DNA of 64,000 bases, from positions 1,240,001 through 1,304,000 of the forward strand of contig NZ_CP063195.1 in the NCBI RefSeq assembly GCF_028609885.1, in the 5' to 3' direction. The notes under the pieces were generated by a model, which saw nothing but the letters and a program-made list of their open reading frames with translations, was not told where the DNA came from and did no database searches. The DNA comes from Corynebacterium jeikeium (lineage in GTDB: Bacteria; Actinomycetota; Actinomycetes; Mycobacteriales; Mycobacteriaceae). A program made the translations under genes and the position numbers. Below, one piece after another: positions 18,657-28,416 of this stretch (position 1 is its first letter; the number at the start of each line of letters is the position of its first letter).

Positions 18657-18728
18657 GCGCGTTTAGCTCAGCGGGAGAGCGCTTCCCTGACACGGAAGAG
18701 GTCACTGGTTCGATCCCAGTATCGCGCA
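18657..18728 (+). tRNA. tRNA-Val (anticodon GAC), copy 1
   Basis: Anticodon stem CTTCC/GGAAG with loop CTGACAC; T-arm ACTGG-TTCGATC-CCAGT; acceptor GCGCG/CGCGC with one T-T mismatch at the base. CCA is not encoded (the discriminator A is followed by CTGG). Belongs to the 195-bp duplicated unit. Confidence 0.94.
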
Positions 18729-18775
18729 CTGGATCCCATTCGGATCCTCTAGCGAAGGATTATTATTTTTCGCAT

Positions 18776-18851
18776 GCGGATGTAGCGCAGTTGGTAGCGC
18801 ATCACCTTGCCAAGGTGAGGGTCGCGAGTTCGAGTCTCGTCATCCGCTCCA
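18776..18851 (+). tRNA. tRNA-Gly (anticodon GCC), copy 2
   Basis: Same 76 bases as copy 1, with encoded CCA, 47 bp behind tRNA-Val(GAC). The spacer between the two genes is repeated exactly in the second unit. Confidence 0.96.
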
Positions 18852-18892
18852 CGGTTCACTAAAGTGGGCCACGAGCAAGATTTTCTTGCCGC

Positions 18893-18967
18893 GGTGGAAT
18901 GGCTGAGTGGCTTAGGCAACGGTCTGCAAAACCGTGTACACGGGTTCGATTCCCGTTTCCACCTCCA
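18893..18967 (+). tRNA. tRNA-Cys (anticodon GCA)
   Basis: Acceptor GGTGGAA/TTCCACC, anticodon stem ACGGT/ACCGT with loop CTGCAAA, T-loop TTCGATT, encoded CCA. Single copy, lying between the two Val-Gly units. Confidence 0.95.
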
Positions 18968-18994
18968 CATTCTTTTACACAAAGTGAACTTAAG

Positions 18995-19066
18995 GCGCGT
19001 TTAGCTCAGCGGGAGAGCGCTTCCCTGACACGGAAGAGGTCACTGGTTCGATCCCAGTATCGCGCA
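18995..19066 (+). tRNA. tRNA-Val (anticodon GAC), copy 2
   Basis: Identical to the copy at 18657-18728, including the non-encoded CCA and the downstream spacer. Confidence 0.94.
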
Positions 19067-19113
19067 CTGGATCCCATTCGGATCCTCTAGCGAAGGATTA
19101 TTATTTTTCGCAT

Positions 19114-19189
19114 GCGGATGTAGCGCAGTTGGTAGCGCATCACCTTGCCAAGGTGAGGGTCGCGAGTTCGAGTCTCGTCATCCGCTCCA
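19114..19189 (+). tRNA. tRNA-Gly (anticodon GCC), copy 3
   Basis: Third identical tRNA-Gly(GCC), last gene of the cluster, followed directly by a rho-independent terminator. Confidence 0.96.
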
Positions 19190-19195
19190 GTTTTC

Positions 19196-19219
19196 GGGGA
19201 CTTTCGGGTCCCCTTTTTT
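19196..19219 (+). terminator. Rho-independent terminator of the tRNA cluster
   Basis: GGGGAC / GTCCCC stem, six-base loop TTTCGG and six T's immediately after. Seven bases past the last tRNA. Confidence 0.9.
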
Positions 19220-19281
19220 CATGCCCTACCAGCGGCGTGGCAGCGCTTGCAAGGAAATTCGGGGGCTAAAATTAGTCGGCG

Positions 19282-20547
19282 ATGAACGTCGAGAAAATTT
19301 CCTCTACACGTGCAGATGGCCGCGTGGACACTTCCCAGATCCTCTGTTGGGTGTTCTGGCCGCTGGCTGTAATGACCTTTATCCAGCGCGTATTCGTCCA
19401 CCCCTGGAACTCGCGCCTCACCGACGACTTCGGCACGGTCATCTCAGCGCTATACAAGTTCCGCGCCCAGGAGGCTATCTACGATCAGGACTACTCCTCC
19501 ACGGATCCGCACTACCTCTACTCCCCCGGCGCCACGCTGCTACTGAGCCCTCTATCACTGCTGTCGAACATCGAACTGGCGCGCGCCGTGTACGTGGTCG
19601 GCAACGGAGTGGCGGCAGTGTTGGCGGTCGTGGTGCTCACGAAGCTCTTTGGTTTTTCCCTGCGGTCCTGGGTTTTTCCGGTCGGTATCTTCTTCCTCTT
19701 TAGTTCCGAATCGATCGCCAACACCCTCGGGTTCGGCAACATCAACGGAGTGCTGCTGCTGGCTGAGTCGCTGTTCCTGTGGCTGCTCATCAACAATCGG
19801 GGGCTGCTGGCCGGCATCGTCATCGGCCTGGCCATCACAATCAAGCCGCAGTTCCTACCACTGCTTTTCATTCCCTTGATGCGCCGCCAGCTGTCCACCA
19901 TCATCACTGGCCTGGCGATCCCGGTCGCAATGAACATCATCGCGTGGCCGCTCACCACAAACGCGAACGATTACTTCGACAAGCTGCTTCCTTACCTCGG
20001 CGAGGTACGGGATTTTGCTAACTCGTCGATCCCCGGCGTAGGCGTGTATTTCGGCTTCCCGGACTGGACAATCTGGCTGTGGCGCATCCTCGCCGCCATC
20101 TGCGTACTTGTGGCGCTGGCGATGCTGCTGCGCTTCCGCGACCGCGATCCGGTGATGTGGTCTGCCAGCACCGCCGGCGTGCTTCTAACGGGCGTGTTCC
20201 TGATTAGCAGTTTGGGCCAGATGTACTACTCGATGCTGTTGCTGCCGATCATCTTCACGGTTCTTTCCTCGCGCTCCGTGATGCATAGCCCCGTGGCGTG
20301 GCTCGGCGTGTACTTCTTCTTCAGCTACGACTCCTGGTTCTCCGACCGGTGGGTCGACTACGGCCGCGTGGCGGAATATACGCGCGGCACTATCGGTTGG
20401 TCATTGTTGATCGTTGCTGCCGCGGTGGTCTCTACGACGTGGTTCTTTAGGGATCGACGCCACAACGTCCACCCCCTCGGCGATCTGCACACCAACGGAC
20501 TTTTCTACCGCAAGAACACGAAGACAGGAGAGGCCACTGATGGCTGA
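19282..20547 (+). CDS. aftC: Arabinofuranosyltransferase AftC (GT87-type membrane protein)
   Basis: A 421-aa polytopic GT-C enzyme expected to use decaprenyl-phosphoryl-arabinose and to add alpha-1,3 branches to cell-wall arabinan outside the membrane. About ten hydrophobic segments are visible. The first outer loop has the acidic LTDDF motif and YLYSPGATLLLSPL, typical of GT87. Identification rests partly on context: in M. tuberculosis aftC (Rv2673) is followed by msrB and the hemQ-hemY-hemE group, the same order as here. The stop overlaps msrB by eight bases. Confidence 0.8.
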   Translation: MNVEKISSTRADGRVDTSQILCWVFWPLAVMTFIQRVFVHPWNSRLTDDFGTVISALYKFRAQEAIYDQDYSSTDPHYLYSPGATLLLSPLSLLSNIELARAVYVVGNGVAAVLAVVVLTKLFGFSLRSWVFPVGIFFLFSSESIANTLGFGNINGVLLLAESLFLWLLINNRGLLAGIVIGLAITIKPQFLPLLFIPLMRRQLSTIITGLAIPVAMNIIAWPLTTNANDYFDKLLPYLGEVRDFANSSIPGVGVYFGFPDWTIWLWRILAAICVLVALAMLLRFRDRDPVMWSASTAGVLLTGVFLISSLGQMYYSMLLLPIIFTVLSSRSVMHSPVAWLGVYFFFSYDSWFSDRWVDYGRVAEYTRGTIGWSLLIVAAAVVSTTWFFRDRRHNVHPLGDLHTNGLFYRKNTKTGEATDG

Positions 20548-20971
20548 GTTGAATCCCACGGCTGACTTCCGGAAGCTCACTGACGAGCAGTGGCGCGAAC
20601 GCCTCACCCCCGAGGAGTTCGCCGTTCTTCGCCAGGCTGGAACCGAAGCCCCATTTAAGGGCGAGTACACGGATACGGAGACCGAGGGCGTCTACGCCTG
20701 CAAGGGTTGCGGCGCGGAGCTTTTCCGCTCGACCGAGAAGTTTCACTCGCACTGCGGCTGGCCAAGTTTCTTTGATCCGAAGGATTCGGATGCGGTTATT
20801 ACCCGTGTTGATGATTCCCTCGGTATGCGCCGCATCGAGGTTCTGTGTGCCCGGTGCGAGAGCCACCTGGGCCATGTTTTCGAGGGCGAGGGTTACGCCA
20901 CGCCCACCGATCTGCGCTACTGCATCAACAGCATCGCTTTAACGCTTAAGCCAGCGACTCCACGAAGCTAG
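20540..20971 (+). CDS. msrB: Peptide-methionine (R)-S-oxide reductase MsrB
   Basis: Repairs methionine-R-sulfoxide in proteins. 143 aa from the ATG at 20540 (MAELNPTADF), with GGAGAGG upstream. Two zinc CxxC pairs (CKGCG and CARCE), the SHLGHVF motif and the catalytic Cys in RYCINSIAL are present. Starts inside aftC and ends 26 bp inside the convergent hemQ gene. Confidence 0.96.
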   Translation: MAELNPTADFRKLTDEQWRERLTPEEFAVLRQAGTEAPFKGEYTDTETEGVYACKGCGAELFRSTEKFHSHCGWPSFFDPKDSDAVITRVDDSLGMRRIEVLCARCESHLGHVFEGEGYATPTDLRYCINSIALTLKPATPRS

Positions 20972-21662
20972 CCAGCTTCTCCTTATCGCCGTTGACGCGG
21001 CGGCCGGTGAAGAACGGGATTTCCTCGCGCACGTGGTGGCGCGCCTCCGTGTAGCGCATCTTGTGCATCAGTTCGACGATGCGCTCCAAGGTCGGAGATT
21101 CAAAGGCCAGAATCCACTCGTAGTCGCCCAGTGCGAAGGCGGGAACGGTGTTCGCACGAACCTCGTCGAAGCCCAAAGCGGCCTTGCCGTGCTCGCGCAG
21201 CAGGCGGGAGCGCTCCGCACGTTCCATGGTGTACCAGTCGTAGCTGCGGACGAACGGATATACGCAGATCCAATCTCCTGGCTCCTCGCCCATGATGAAG
21301 GACGGCAGGTGGGCCTTGTTGAACTCGCTCGGACGGTGCAGGCAGGTGTTGGACCATACCGGCTCGCAAGCCTGTCCTAGCTTGGTTTCCTTGAGGAAGC
21401 GACGGTAGGCAACCTGCAGATCCTCCATCTTCTCCGCGTGCCACCAAATCATTACGTCAGCCTCGGCGCGCAGCGCGGACAGGTCGTAGACGCCGCGGAT
21501 CACCAGGTCCTCGTCCTCGAAGGAATCAATGAATGCCTGAAAATCAGCGGCTGCCTCCGCACGATCCCCCAGCACGCCCGGCTCGATCTTGAAGACCGAG
21601 TAGGTGGCGAAGCGAACGACGGCGTTGAGACGCTTGATTTCCTGCGCGTTCAGTTCAGTCAT
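20946..21662 (-). CDS. hemQ: Coproheme decarboxylase HemQ
   Basis: Last enzyme of the coproporphyrin-dependent pathway: it decarboxylates Fe-coproporphyrin III to heme b with peroxide. The 238-aa protein is a chlorite-dismutase-fold member; ARHHVREEIPFFTGRRV holds the proximal His, and VYPFVRSYDWYTM the catalytic Tyr region. The 3' end overlaps msrB on the other strand by 26 bp. The gap of 121 bp to cgoX suggests either one transcript or an own promoter. Confidence 0.95.
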   Translation of the reverse strand: MTELNAQEIKRLNAVVRFATYSVFKIEPGVLGDRAEAAADFQAFIDSFEDEDLVIRGVYDLSALRAEADVMIWWHAEKMEDLQVAYRRFLKETKLGQACEPVWSNTCLHRPSEFNKAHLPSFIMGEEPGDWICVYPFVRSYDWYTMERAERSRLLREHGKAALGFDEVRANTVPAFALGDYEWILAFESPTLERIVELMHKMRYTEARHHVREEIPFFTGRRVNGDKEKLASFVESLA

Positions 21663-21783
21663 GGTGTTTAGCCTCTTTAGCCTTTCTGAGTTCCATTCAT
21701 AGGTTCTATAGCCGCCGTTAACGGCCTATACGAAATCCAATCTACGCGAGATCACCCTCCTGAGGAGCAATGCGTGGGGAGGG

Positions 21784-23229
21784 TCACGCCATCTCGCGGA
21801 TAATCTCCCGTGCGGCCTCCACGCCCGACGCGGCGGTTGCGGGAACGCCCACACCGTTGAGCATCGAACCGGCCAATGCTAGTCCGCGGATTTCCAACAC
21901 CTCGTTGTATGCCTGAGACATTGCATCCATGTAGCCCACGCCATAGCGCGGCAGGCCACCCCACCAGCGCTGCACGAAATACTCCTCCGGGGTCTTCCGC
22001 TCGCCGGTGATGCGCTCGAGGTCCTCGACAGCAAAGCTCAGCAGGGCACGATTATCTACATCCAGGTGCCACGGGTTGCCAAAGCTGCCGAAGCTAGCCC
22101 GCACAAAGGCTCCCCCGCGTTCGGCCAGGTGCGGCCACTTACGAGAAGAGAATGTGAAGGCCTTCGCCTCCGTGGGGGCGTCACTACCCAAGAGAACACC
22201 CGAACGCTCGGGGATGCCATGGGCGGAAGCCATTCGCATGCCGACAACTACGCTGCTGGCAAGATCAATGTCCCCCAATACATCCGCGGCGGTGGGAGCC
22301 ATGTACTGCAGGATGGCCGAGGCAGTGGGTGCCGGGGTGGCGACGATGACGGCATCAAACTCACCGATAGGATCGATGTAGTAGCCGCCCCGGGTGCGAC
22401 CGATGGACTCCACTGCGGTGTTGCGCAGCAGTTCCGGATCTGCGTGGCGGACCAGTGCATCTACCAGGCTGGCGTACCCTCCGCGCAGGCTGCGGAAGAC
22501 GGGCTTCGGCTTCTCCTCCTCCTTCGGTGTGGACCGCTGAGACAGAAGGTGCTCGACAGCATCCACCAGGAAGAACGGCTGGCCCTCCGCGCCGCGGCGG
22601 TCCAGCTCTGCCGCCAGTTGCGGAAGCGTGGCGCGCACGCCCAGATCAAAAGCGTTGCAGGAATACACGCCTCCCAGCAGTGGCGATACCAAACGGTCGA
22701 CCACGATACGCCCCAGTCGTGCTTCCACCAGCTGCCCGACAGAAGTGTCCTGGCCCGGCGTCCACGTCATCGGCTGCCCGTTGCGCTCTGCGTCGATCCG
22801 CGCCGCACCGTCTTGCCCCACGACCTCGACAACGTCCGAACCACGGGAAGGAATACCCATCAACGTGCGCCGCGGTATATCGACCAGCGCGCCGTCCACA
22901 TAGAAGCCGCTTGGAAGGCCAGAGGGCACACACAATTGGTCCCCCAGCCCAACGGACTCAACCAGTTCAGTGAAGTCCTGGCGGAAACCCATGTATGCCT
23001 CCGCTCCCATATCCACCGGACCGTTGGCATAATTCACCGTCTTTAGCTTTCCGCCCAGCCGGTCATAGGCCTCAGTCAGCAAGATGCGGGCGCCCGGCCC
23101 CAACTGGCGACGCAGCTCCCACGCCGCAGCCAGACCGGCAATACCACCGCCGATAATGGCGACACGCAGACCTTCCAGCCCGGTGGTATCTAGCTTCTCG
23201 AAATGGCAAGAAAACTGGTTAGCCTTCAT
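21784..23229 (-). CDS. cgoX: Coproporphyrinogen III oxidase CgoX (HemY/HemG type)
   Basis: FAD enzyme that oxidises coproporphyrinogen III to coproporphyrin III. The dinucleotide fold IIGGGIAGLAAAWEL is near residue 27, with the C-terminal FAD segment LALAGSMLNGVGVPATAASG. At 481 aa, normal. The presence of hemQ downstream argues for the CgoX role rather than a protoporphyrinogen oxidase. Its start overlaps the hemE stop (ATGA), so translation is coupled. Residues 1-18 precede the fold; the start could be later. Confidence 0.92.
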   Translation of the reverse strand: MKANQFSCHFEKLDTTGLEGLRVAIIGGGIAGLAAAWELRRQLGPGARILLTEAYDRLGGKLKTVNYANGPVDMGAEAYMGFRQDFTELVESVGLGDQLCVPSGLPSGFYVDGALVDIPRRTLMGIPSRGSDVVEVVGQDGAARIDAERNGQPMTWTPGQDTSVGQLVEARLGRIVVDRLVSPLLGGVYSCNAFDLGVRATLPQLAAELDRRGAEGQPFFLVDAVEHLLSQRSTPKEEEKPKPVFRSLRGGYASLVDALVRHADPELLRNTAVESIGRTRGGYYIDPIGEFDAVIVATPAPTASAILQYMAPTAADVLGDIDLASSVVVGMRMASAHGIPERSGVLLGSDAPTEAKAFTFSSRKWPHLAERGGAFVRASFGSFGNPWHLDVDNRALLSFAVEDLERITGERKTPEEYFVQRWWGGLPRYGVGYMDAMSQAYNEVLEIRGLALAGSMLNGVGVPATAASGVEAAREIIREMA

Positions 23230-24383
23230 CGCTTGTGGACCTCCTCGAAGGCGCGGGTGATGGCATCGGGATCAGTGTTCGGCAAAACCCCGTGACCAAG
23301 GTTGAAGATGTGTCCGCGGGCCTGGCCACGCTCGATGGCACGGTCGGCCTCGGCACAGATGCGGGCGATCTGAGTCTCTACAACCTCCGGGCCAGCGAAC
23401 AGCACAGCCGGATCCAGATTGCCCTGCAGTGCCTTGGCGCGAGCGGTCGGCTCCGCCGCTGGGTCGGCCTCTTGCAGTGCAGCGGATACGCGCGTGGCGG
23501 CGGAATCCAGCGGTACTCGCCAGTCCACACCCACCACGTCGGGGCCTGCCAGAGCCATGTCACCCAGCAGTTCGCCGGTGCCAACGCCGAAGTGGATCAT
23601 CGGAATCCCGTAAGCGCGCATCGCATCAAAAATCTGGGTCGAGTACGGGCGGACGAACTCACGGTAGTCCCGCGCTGTCAGGTAGCCGGCCCAGGAGTCA
23701 AATAGCTGGAGGGCATCCACGCCAGCTTCCACCTGAACCTGCAGAAAGCGGATAATTGTGGGCGTCAATCGGCGCATAAGGGCGTGCCACACATCGGGCT
23801 GGGAGTACATCAGAGCCTTCGTAACCTCATGGTTCTTAGAGGGGCCACCCTCGACGAGGTAAGAGGCAAGCGTAAAGGGGGCGCCGGCGAAACCGATAAG
23901 TACCTGGTCGTCACGCAGTCCCTGTAGCACACCGCCGATACCTTCGACGATGCTGTCGAGCTGACTGCTCTCTACGATCGGCAGGGCAGCTGCCTCCTCT
24001 GCCGTGCGCACCGGATGCTCCACAACAGGGCCGCGGCCGGCAACGATATCCAAGTCCACGCCTGCCGCCTTTAGCGGTACCACGATGTCGGAGAACAGAA
24101 TCGCAGCGTCAGCGTCGTGCCGGCGAACCGGCTGCAAGGTAATCTCCGCAAGCAGCTCCGGATTAAAGCACGATTCCAACATGCCGTAATCCTTACGGAT
24201 CTCGCGGTACTCCGGCAGGGAGCGGCCGGCCTGGCGCATCATCCACACCGGGCGGCGACTTGGGGTTTCTCCGCGCGCTGCGGCGAGGAACGGCGCGTCC
24301 TTGTGTGCGCGACGCCGCGCCTCGGCGGCAGCAGTATCAGCTTGGATGGGGCAATCAATAGGCTCACTGGTCATAGTTGCCAT
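23226..24383 (-). CDS. hemE: Uroporphyrinogen decarboxylase
   Basis: Converts uroporphyrinogen III to coproporphyrinogen III. RRPVWMMRQAGRSLPEYR is the family signature, and FSDIVVPLKAAG and HFGVGTGELL follow. I start at 24383 (MATMTSEP), with GAGGG ten bases upstream; the frame extends further but without a better site. 385 aa. First gene of hemE-cgoX-hemQ. Confidence 0.95.
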   Translation of the reverse strand: MATMTSEPIDCPIQADTAAAEARRRAHKDAPFLAAARGETPSRRPVWMMRQAGRSLPEYREIRKDYGMLESCFNPELLAEITLQPVRRHDADAAILFSDIVVPLKAAGVDLDIVAGRGPVVEHPVRTAEEAAALPIVESSQLDSIVEGIGGVLQGLRDDQVLIGFAGAPFTLASYLVEGGPSKNHEVTKALMYSQPDVWHALMRRLTPTIIRFLQVQVEAGVDALQLFDSWAGYLTARDYREFVRPYSTQIFDAMRAYGIPMIHFGVGTGELLGDMALAGPDVVGVDWRVPLDSAATRVSAALQEADPAAEPTARAKALQGNLDPAVLFAGPEVVETQIARICAEADRAIERGQARGHIFNLGHGVLPNTDPDAITRAFEEVHKR

Positions 24384-24432
24384 TATGCCAGCGCCCTCGG
24401 CGCGCCTCACAAACACGACAAACCTTAAAGGC

Positions 24433-24447
24433 TAGGTTTAGACCTTG
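24433..24447 (+). promoter_or_regulatory. Possible leaderless promoter of the DUF3000 gene
   Basis: A TAGGTT hexamer (TAnnnT type) ends nine bases before the GTG start at 24447 and no Shine-Dalgarno is seen between them, so transcription may begin at or near the start codon. Leaderless mRNAs are common in corynebacteria. Confidence 0.35.
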
Positions 24448-25070
24448 TGAGCCAAGAGACTGAGATCCCAGAGTACTTCCACGAAGCGGTGCGCTCCATG
24501 TCGGAAGCACAGGTGCGTCGCGGCATCAGCATCGGAAACATCCGACCGCCCCGTAACCTCGCACCCCTCAGCCACGCCATCGGCCTCGAGGTGCTACCCG
24601 CCGACGAGGACAGCGACGACACCACCGGTACTCCCGCCGGCGATGCCTTCGGTCGCCTGATTCTGCTGCACGACCCACAGGGGGAAGAGCAATGGAAAGG
24701 CAAGCGCATGCGTATGGTCGCCTATATCCAGGCGGACATGGACGCTGCCGTGGCCTCCGACCCGCTGCTACCGGATGTGGCCTGGGATTGGCTCAAGGAG
24801 CAGCTGGACTCTCCCAACTGTGAATACACCGACCTCGGTGGCACGGTCACTTCTACGGCTTCCGTCCGCTACGGAGAGATCGGTGGACCGCCGCGCGCCT
24901 TCCAGCTGGAGATGCGCGCCTCCTGGACCGCCACAGGTTCCGACCTCACCGGCCACGTCCAAGCTTTCGCGGAAGTGCTGGCTAACGTCGCCGGCCTGCC
25001 GCCCGAGGGTGTGACCAGCCTTGCCTTCGGCTCCCGCCCAGCGGGCACCGCAGTGGCAAACGACTCCTAA
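24447..25070 (+). CDS. DUF3000 family protein
   Basis: A soluble 207-aa protein of unknown function, conserved in this place (next to hemE and rnd) in mycolata. The N-terminus has a helix with REAQVRRGI-like pattern (MSEAQVRRGISIGNIRPPRNLAP), and the middle has the conserved GRLILLHDPQGEEQWKG and RMVAYIQADMDAA segments. No catalytic motif is evident. GTG start; see the possible leaderless promoter. Divergent from hemE. Confidence 0.85.
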   Translation: MSQETEIPEYFHEAVRSMSEAQVRRGISIGNIRPPRNLAPLSHAIGLEVLPADEDSDDTTGTPAGDAFGRLILLHDPQGEEQWKGKRMRMVAYIQADMDAAVASDPLLPDVAWDWLKEQLDSPNCEYTDLGGTVTSTASVRYGEIGGPPRAFQLEMRASWTATGSDLTGHVQAFAEVLANVAGLPPEGVTSLAFGSRPAGTAVANDS

Positions 25071-25157
25071 TAAAACGACTCCTAGCAAAACGACTACTAG
25101 CACAGGCGGGAGGCTGACGAAGCGAGGCAAGCGGCGACCTGACGTATCGTTATAGCC

Positions 25158-26429
25158 GTGAGTTTTATCTCTGTTCCCGCCGCCGGCACGCCGTTGCTAC
25201 GGGATACCCCGCAGCAAATCGATGCAGTATCCCGCGTACTCGCCGCAGGCACCGGCCCTATCGCCATAGATACGGAGCGCGCCTCTGCCTACCGCTATGA
25301 CGATCGCGCATTCCTCATTCAGCTGCGACGCCACGGCTCCGGTACATTCCTGATAGATCCCGAAGCCGAACCCCAAGCCACCCGCCGCATGGCCGAGGTC
25401 GTGAACGAAGCCGAATGGGTGCTCCACGCGGCGCACACCGACCTGCCCTGCCTGATGGCCCTAGGTTGGCGCCCGCAAGTACTGCATGACACGCAGATTG
25501 CCGGACAGCTCCTAGGTGCCGAACGCATCGGGCTATCCGGCATGCTAGATGCCTACTTCGATATTCAGGTCCCCAAAGATAAAGGCAACGCGGATTGGTC
25601 GCGCAGACCATTGACCCAAGCGATGCTGAACTACGCCGCCTTAGATGTCGAATGGCTCCTCGAACTATTGGACTGTTGTCTAGAAGAGCTCGCCAAAACC
25701 GGCCGCACAGAATGGTATATCCAGGAGTGTCAACACGTGCTTGCCTCTGCCTCTCCCCTGTCCGCAAACGACTGGACAGACTTGAAGGGGTTAAGCTCCC
25801 TGCGCCGCGCTCTGCCTCGCCGGATCGCCCACGACCTCTGGGAATCCCGCGACGCGATGGCCCGCCGTGGCGACATCTCCCCGGAGTCCATCTTGCGCAG
25901 CCGCGACCTGGTGGACATCGCTGGCCGCGCCGAACGAGACCGCGTCGGCGCGCTACAGCAGTTGAACTCCTGCCTGCACCGCTCGCGGGCGCGCATGAAA
26001 CCTCGGGCTCGCAGGCACATGGCCGAGCAACTTTCGGACGCCCTCATGTCCGATACCCAAGATATTGAGACCCAACAGTTCCACCCGCCGCACGCTCCCT
26101 CGAAGGGCATCCCGGACTACAGGACCTGGCCTGACGAATACCCCGTTGCGGCGGCGTATTCCGACGCAATTCTCACCGCAGCCGATAACGCAGCGAACAT
26201 TCTGCAAATCCGCTTGGACACAATCGTGACCAGGCGGAATCTACGCCAAGCCGCCTGGTCCTGTTGGCTGGCCAAAGACACTAACGCTCTGGATATAGCC
26301 GAGGACCCGATCGCAGAATGGGAGCAGCTACTAGGTGAAACGTGGACTGATTTGGGGCTACGCCCCTGGCAGGTAGAGCTGCTGCTCAATGCAGTAGCTC
26401 CCGCCGTAGTGGAGGTTTCCGCGACCTAG
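25158..26429 (+). CDS. rnd: Ribonuclease D (DEDDy exonuclease with HRDC domain)
   Basis: 3'-5' exoribonuclease for tRNA and other stable RNA 3' ends. The exonuclease domain covers about residues 20-190: IDTERAS (D, E), [10 protein letters not shown] (D) and [10 protein letters not shown] (Y-x3-D). An HRDC domain follows around 205-290 ([19 protein letters not shown]). At 423 aa, normal for actinobacteria. Its stop overlaps the convergent dxs stop by four bases. Confidence 0.93.
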   Translation: MSFISVPAAGTPLLRDTPQQIDAVSRVLAAGTGPIAIDTERASAYRYDDRAFLIQLRRHGSGTFLIDPEAEPQATRRMAEVVNEAEWVLHAAHTDLPCLMALGWRPQVLHDTQIAGQLLGAERIGLSGMLDAYFDIQVPKDKGNADWSRRPLTQAMLNYAALDVEWLLELLDCCLEELAKTGRTEWYIQECQHVLASASPLSANDWTDLKGLSSLRRALPRRIAHDLWESRDAMARRGDISPESILRSRDLVDIAGRAERDRVGALQQLNSCLHRSRARMKPRARRHMAEQLSDALMSDTQDIETQQFHPPHAPSKGIPDYRTWPDEYPVAAAYSDAILTAADNAANILQIRLDTIVTRRNLRQAAWSCWLAKDTNALDIAEDPIAEWEQLLGETWTDLGLRPWQVELLLNAVAPAVVEVSAT

Positions 26430-28318
26430 AGTTTTTCCGCGTACCCCACGACGGTCCTGGCGACGGTCTCCGCGTCCAAGCCCAAATCCTCCAGCACCTC
26501 GCCACGCGAGCCATGGGCGAGGAATTCCTGCGGAACGCCCAGGTTGCGGACAGGCACGTCGATGCCCGCCTGAGACAGATCGTAGTGCAGGCGGCTACCC
26601 GCTCCACCGTGTACGCCGTTGTCCTCGATCGTGACGATCAAATCAAAGCCACGGGCGAACTGCAGCAAGCTATCCGCAGTGGGAACCACCCAGTGGGGAT
26701 CCACGACGGTGGCGGAGAAGTTGGCGTCACAAAGAGCTTGCGCAGCGCCTAGTGCTTGCTTCGAGAGCGCACCGAAGGAGACGATGAGGACGCGCCCCTC
26801 GCTCTTGTCGCCGCTCTGCTCGAACAAGACGTCATAGTCGTCCTCCTCACGCACTGCAGGGATGCCAGCAGGTGCATCGCCCTTCGGGAAGCGCACGACG
26901 GTCGGTGCATCGTCGATGGCAACCGCCCGGTCGAGGGCCAGCTCCAGGGTGTGGGCGTCGCGTGGAGCGGCCACGTGAATACCGGGAACAATGCCGGTGA
27001 TCGACAGATCCCACATGCCGTTGTGGCTCGCTCCGTCAGAGCCGGTAATGCCCGCACGGTCGAGGACGAGGGTGACGCCGAGCTTCAGCAGGGCGACGTC
27101 CATCAAAAGCTGGTCGAATGCGCGGTTGAGGAACGTCGAGTAAACAGCCACTACCGGGTGCAAACCGCCGAGAGCCAGACCGGCGGCGGAAGTCACCGCA
27201 TGCTGCTCGGCGATGCCGACATCGTAGGTGCGGCTGGGATGCACCTTCGCAAAGTCTGCCAAGCCAGTCGGGCCGGCCATCGCGGCTGTAATGGCGACGA
27301 TGTCCTCGCGATTGTTGGCAATGTCAATCAGGTGATTGGAGAACACCTTGGTCCAGCTGATCGCGCCTTCGGTCTTCTTAGCCATGGACTCACCGGTGAT
27401 CGGGTCGATCACACCGGTGGAGTGCATCTGGTCGGCTTCGTCTTGCTCGGCGGGGTCGAACCCTTTGCCCTTCTGGGTGACGGTGTGGACGATCACGGGT
27501 CCGCCGTAGTCCTTGGCGTAGCGCAGGGCGTTCTCGACCTGCTTGAGGTCGTGGCCATCGACGGGGCCGATGTACTTCAGCCCCAGCTCCGGGAACATCT
27601 CATGTGGAATGACGGTGTGCTTCACACCCTCCTTCAGACCGTGAATCACTTGGAAGGCACGGTCTCCCACCCAACCCATCCGGCCCAGAGCGTTTTTACC
27701 TGTATCCATCACCCGGTCGTACATCGGCTGCAGGCGCAGCGCAGCCAGGTTCTCGGCGAGACCACCGATAGTGGGCGAATAGGAGCGGCCGTTATCGTTG
27801 ACAACCACCACCAGGCTCCGATTCTTCGCGGCGGCGATGTTGTTCAGCGCCTCCCACGTCATACCACCGGTAAGTGCGCCATCGCCGACCAGTGCGACAA
27901 CGTGGCGGTGAACCTGGCCCGTCAGTTCAAAGGCCTTGGCCAGCCCATCTGCGTAGGATAGCGAGGCCGAAGCGTGGGAGGACTCGGTCCAGTCGTGAGG
28001 AGACTCCGCTCGATCCGGGTAGCCGGAGAGCCCGTCCTTTTGCCGCAGCGTGTCGAACAAATCCCTGCGCCCCGTCAAGATCTTGTGGACGTAGGACTGG
28101 TGGCCAGTGTCGAAAATCAACGGGTCGGAAGGCGAATCGAATACCCGGTGCATGGCGATAGTCAGCTCGACAACGCCCAGGTTTGGCCCCAGGTGGCCAC
28201 CGGTTGCGGAGACCTTCTGGATAAGAAACTCGCGGATCTCTGCGGCCAGCTGTTCTAGCTGGTCTGCGTCCAGCCCCTTAAGGTCAGCGGGCGAAGACAC
28301 CTTGTCGAGAATTCCCAT
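26426..28318 (-). CDS. dxs: 1-deoxy-D-xylulose-5-phosphate synthase
   Basis: Thiamine-diphosphate enzyme making DXP from pyruvate and glyceraldehyde 3-phosphate, the entry to the MEP isoprenoid pathway. At 630 aa: [12 protein letters not shown] near the start, the ThDP motif [27 protein letters not shown] with the catalytic Glu, and the transketolase C-terminal domain. It supplies decaprenyl phosphate used by AftC and other wall enzymes in this region. Confidence 0.97.
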   Translation of the reverse strand: MGILDKVSSPADLKGLDADQLEQLAAEIREFLIQKVSATGGHLGPNLGVVELTIAMHRVFDSPSDPLIFDTGHQSYVHKILTGRRDLFDTLRQKDGLSGYPDRAESPHDWTESSHASASLSYADGLAKAFELTGQVHRHVVALVGDGALTGGMTWEALNNIAAAKNRSLVVVVNDNGRSYSPTIGGLAENLAALRLQPMYDRVMDTGKNALGRMGWVGDRAFQVIHGLKEGVKHTVIPHEMFPELGLKYIGPVDGHDLKQVENALRYAKDYGGPVIVHTVTQKGKGFDPAEQDEADQMHSTGVIDPITGESMAKKTEGAISWTKVFSNHLIDIANNREDIVAITAAMAGPTGLADFAKVHPSRTYDVGIAEQHAVTSAAGLALGGLHPVVAVYSTFLNRAFDQLLMDVALLKLGVTLVLDRAGITGSDGASHNGMWDLSITGIVPGIHVAAPRDAHTLELALDRAVAIDDAPTVVRFPKGDAPAGIPAVREEDDYDVLFEQSGDKSEGRVLIVSFGALSKQALGAAQALCDANFSATVVDPHWVVPTADSLLQFARGFDLIVTIEDNGVHGGAGSRLHYDLSQAGIDVPVRNLGVPQEFLAHGSRGEVLEDLGLDAETVARTVVGYAEKL

Positions 28319-28416
28319 GTGAAACTACTCTTCTCCGTCCTCATGACTAGCGCCGAATGTTTTGTCCATCCATTCTAACTGCGCTCAATTGTTTTGAAAG
28401 AATTCCCTACCGAGTC

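Larger units (their letters stand above)
18657..19189 (+). repeat. Exact 195-bp duplication of a tRNA-Val(GAC)-tRNA-Gly(GCC) unit
   Basis: Bases 18657-18851 and 18995-19189 read identically: both tRNA genes and the 47-bp spacer that contains CTGGATCCCATTCGG. The copies are separated by tRNA-Cys. Absence of differences even in the spacer points to a recent duplication or to ongoing gene conversion. Confidence 0.93.

Noticed and set aside
18533..19189. Repeated 76-base units considered as a non-tRNA repeat family
   Set aside because: Each folds as a full tRNA with clear anticodons.
22066..23046. 326-codon open frame antisense to cgoX
   Set aside because: No recognisable motif and fully inside a conserved FAD enzyme gene.
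26756..27961. 401-codon open frame antisense to dxs
   Set aside because: It mirrors the dxs coding frame in GC-rich DNA, has no RBS and no domain, while dxs is certain.
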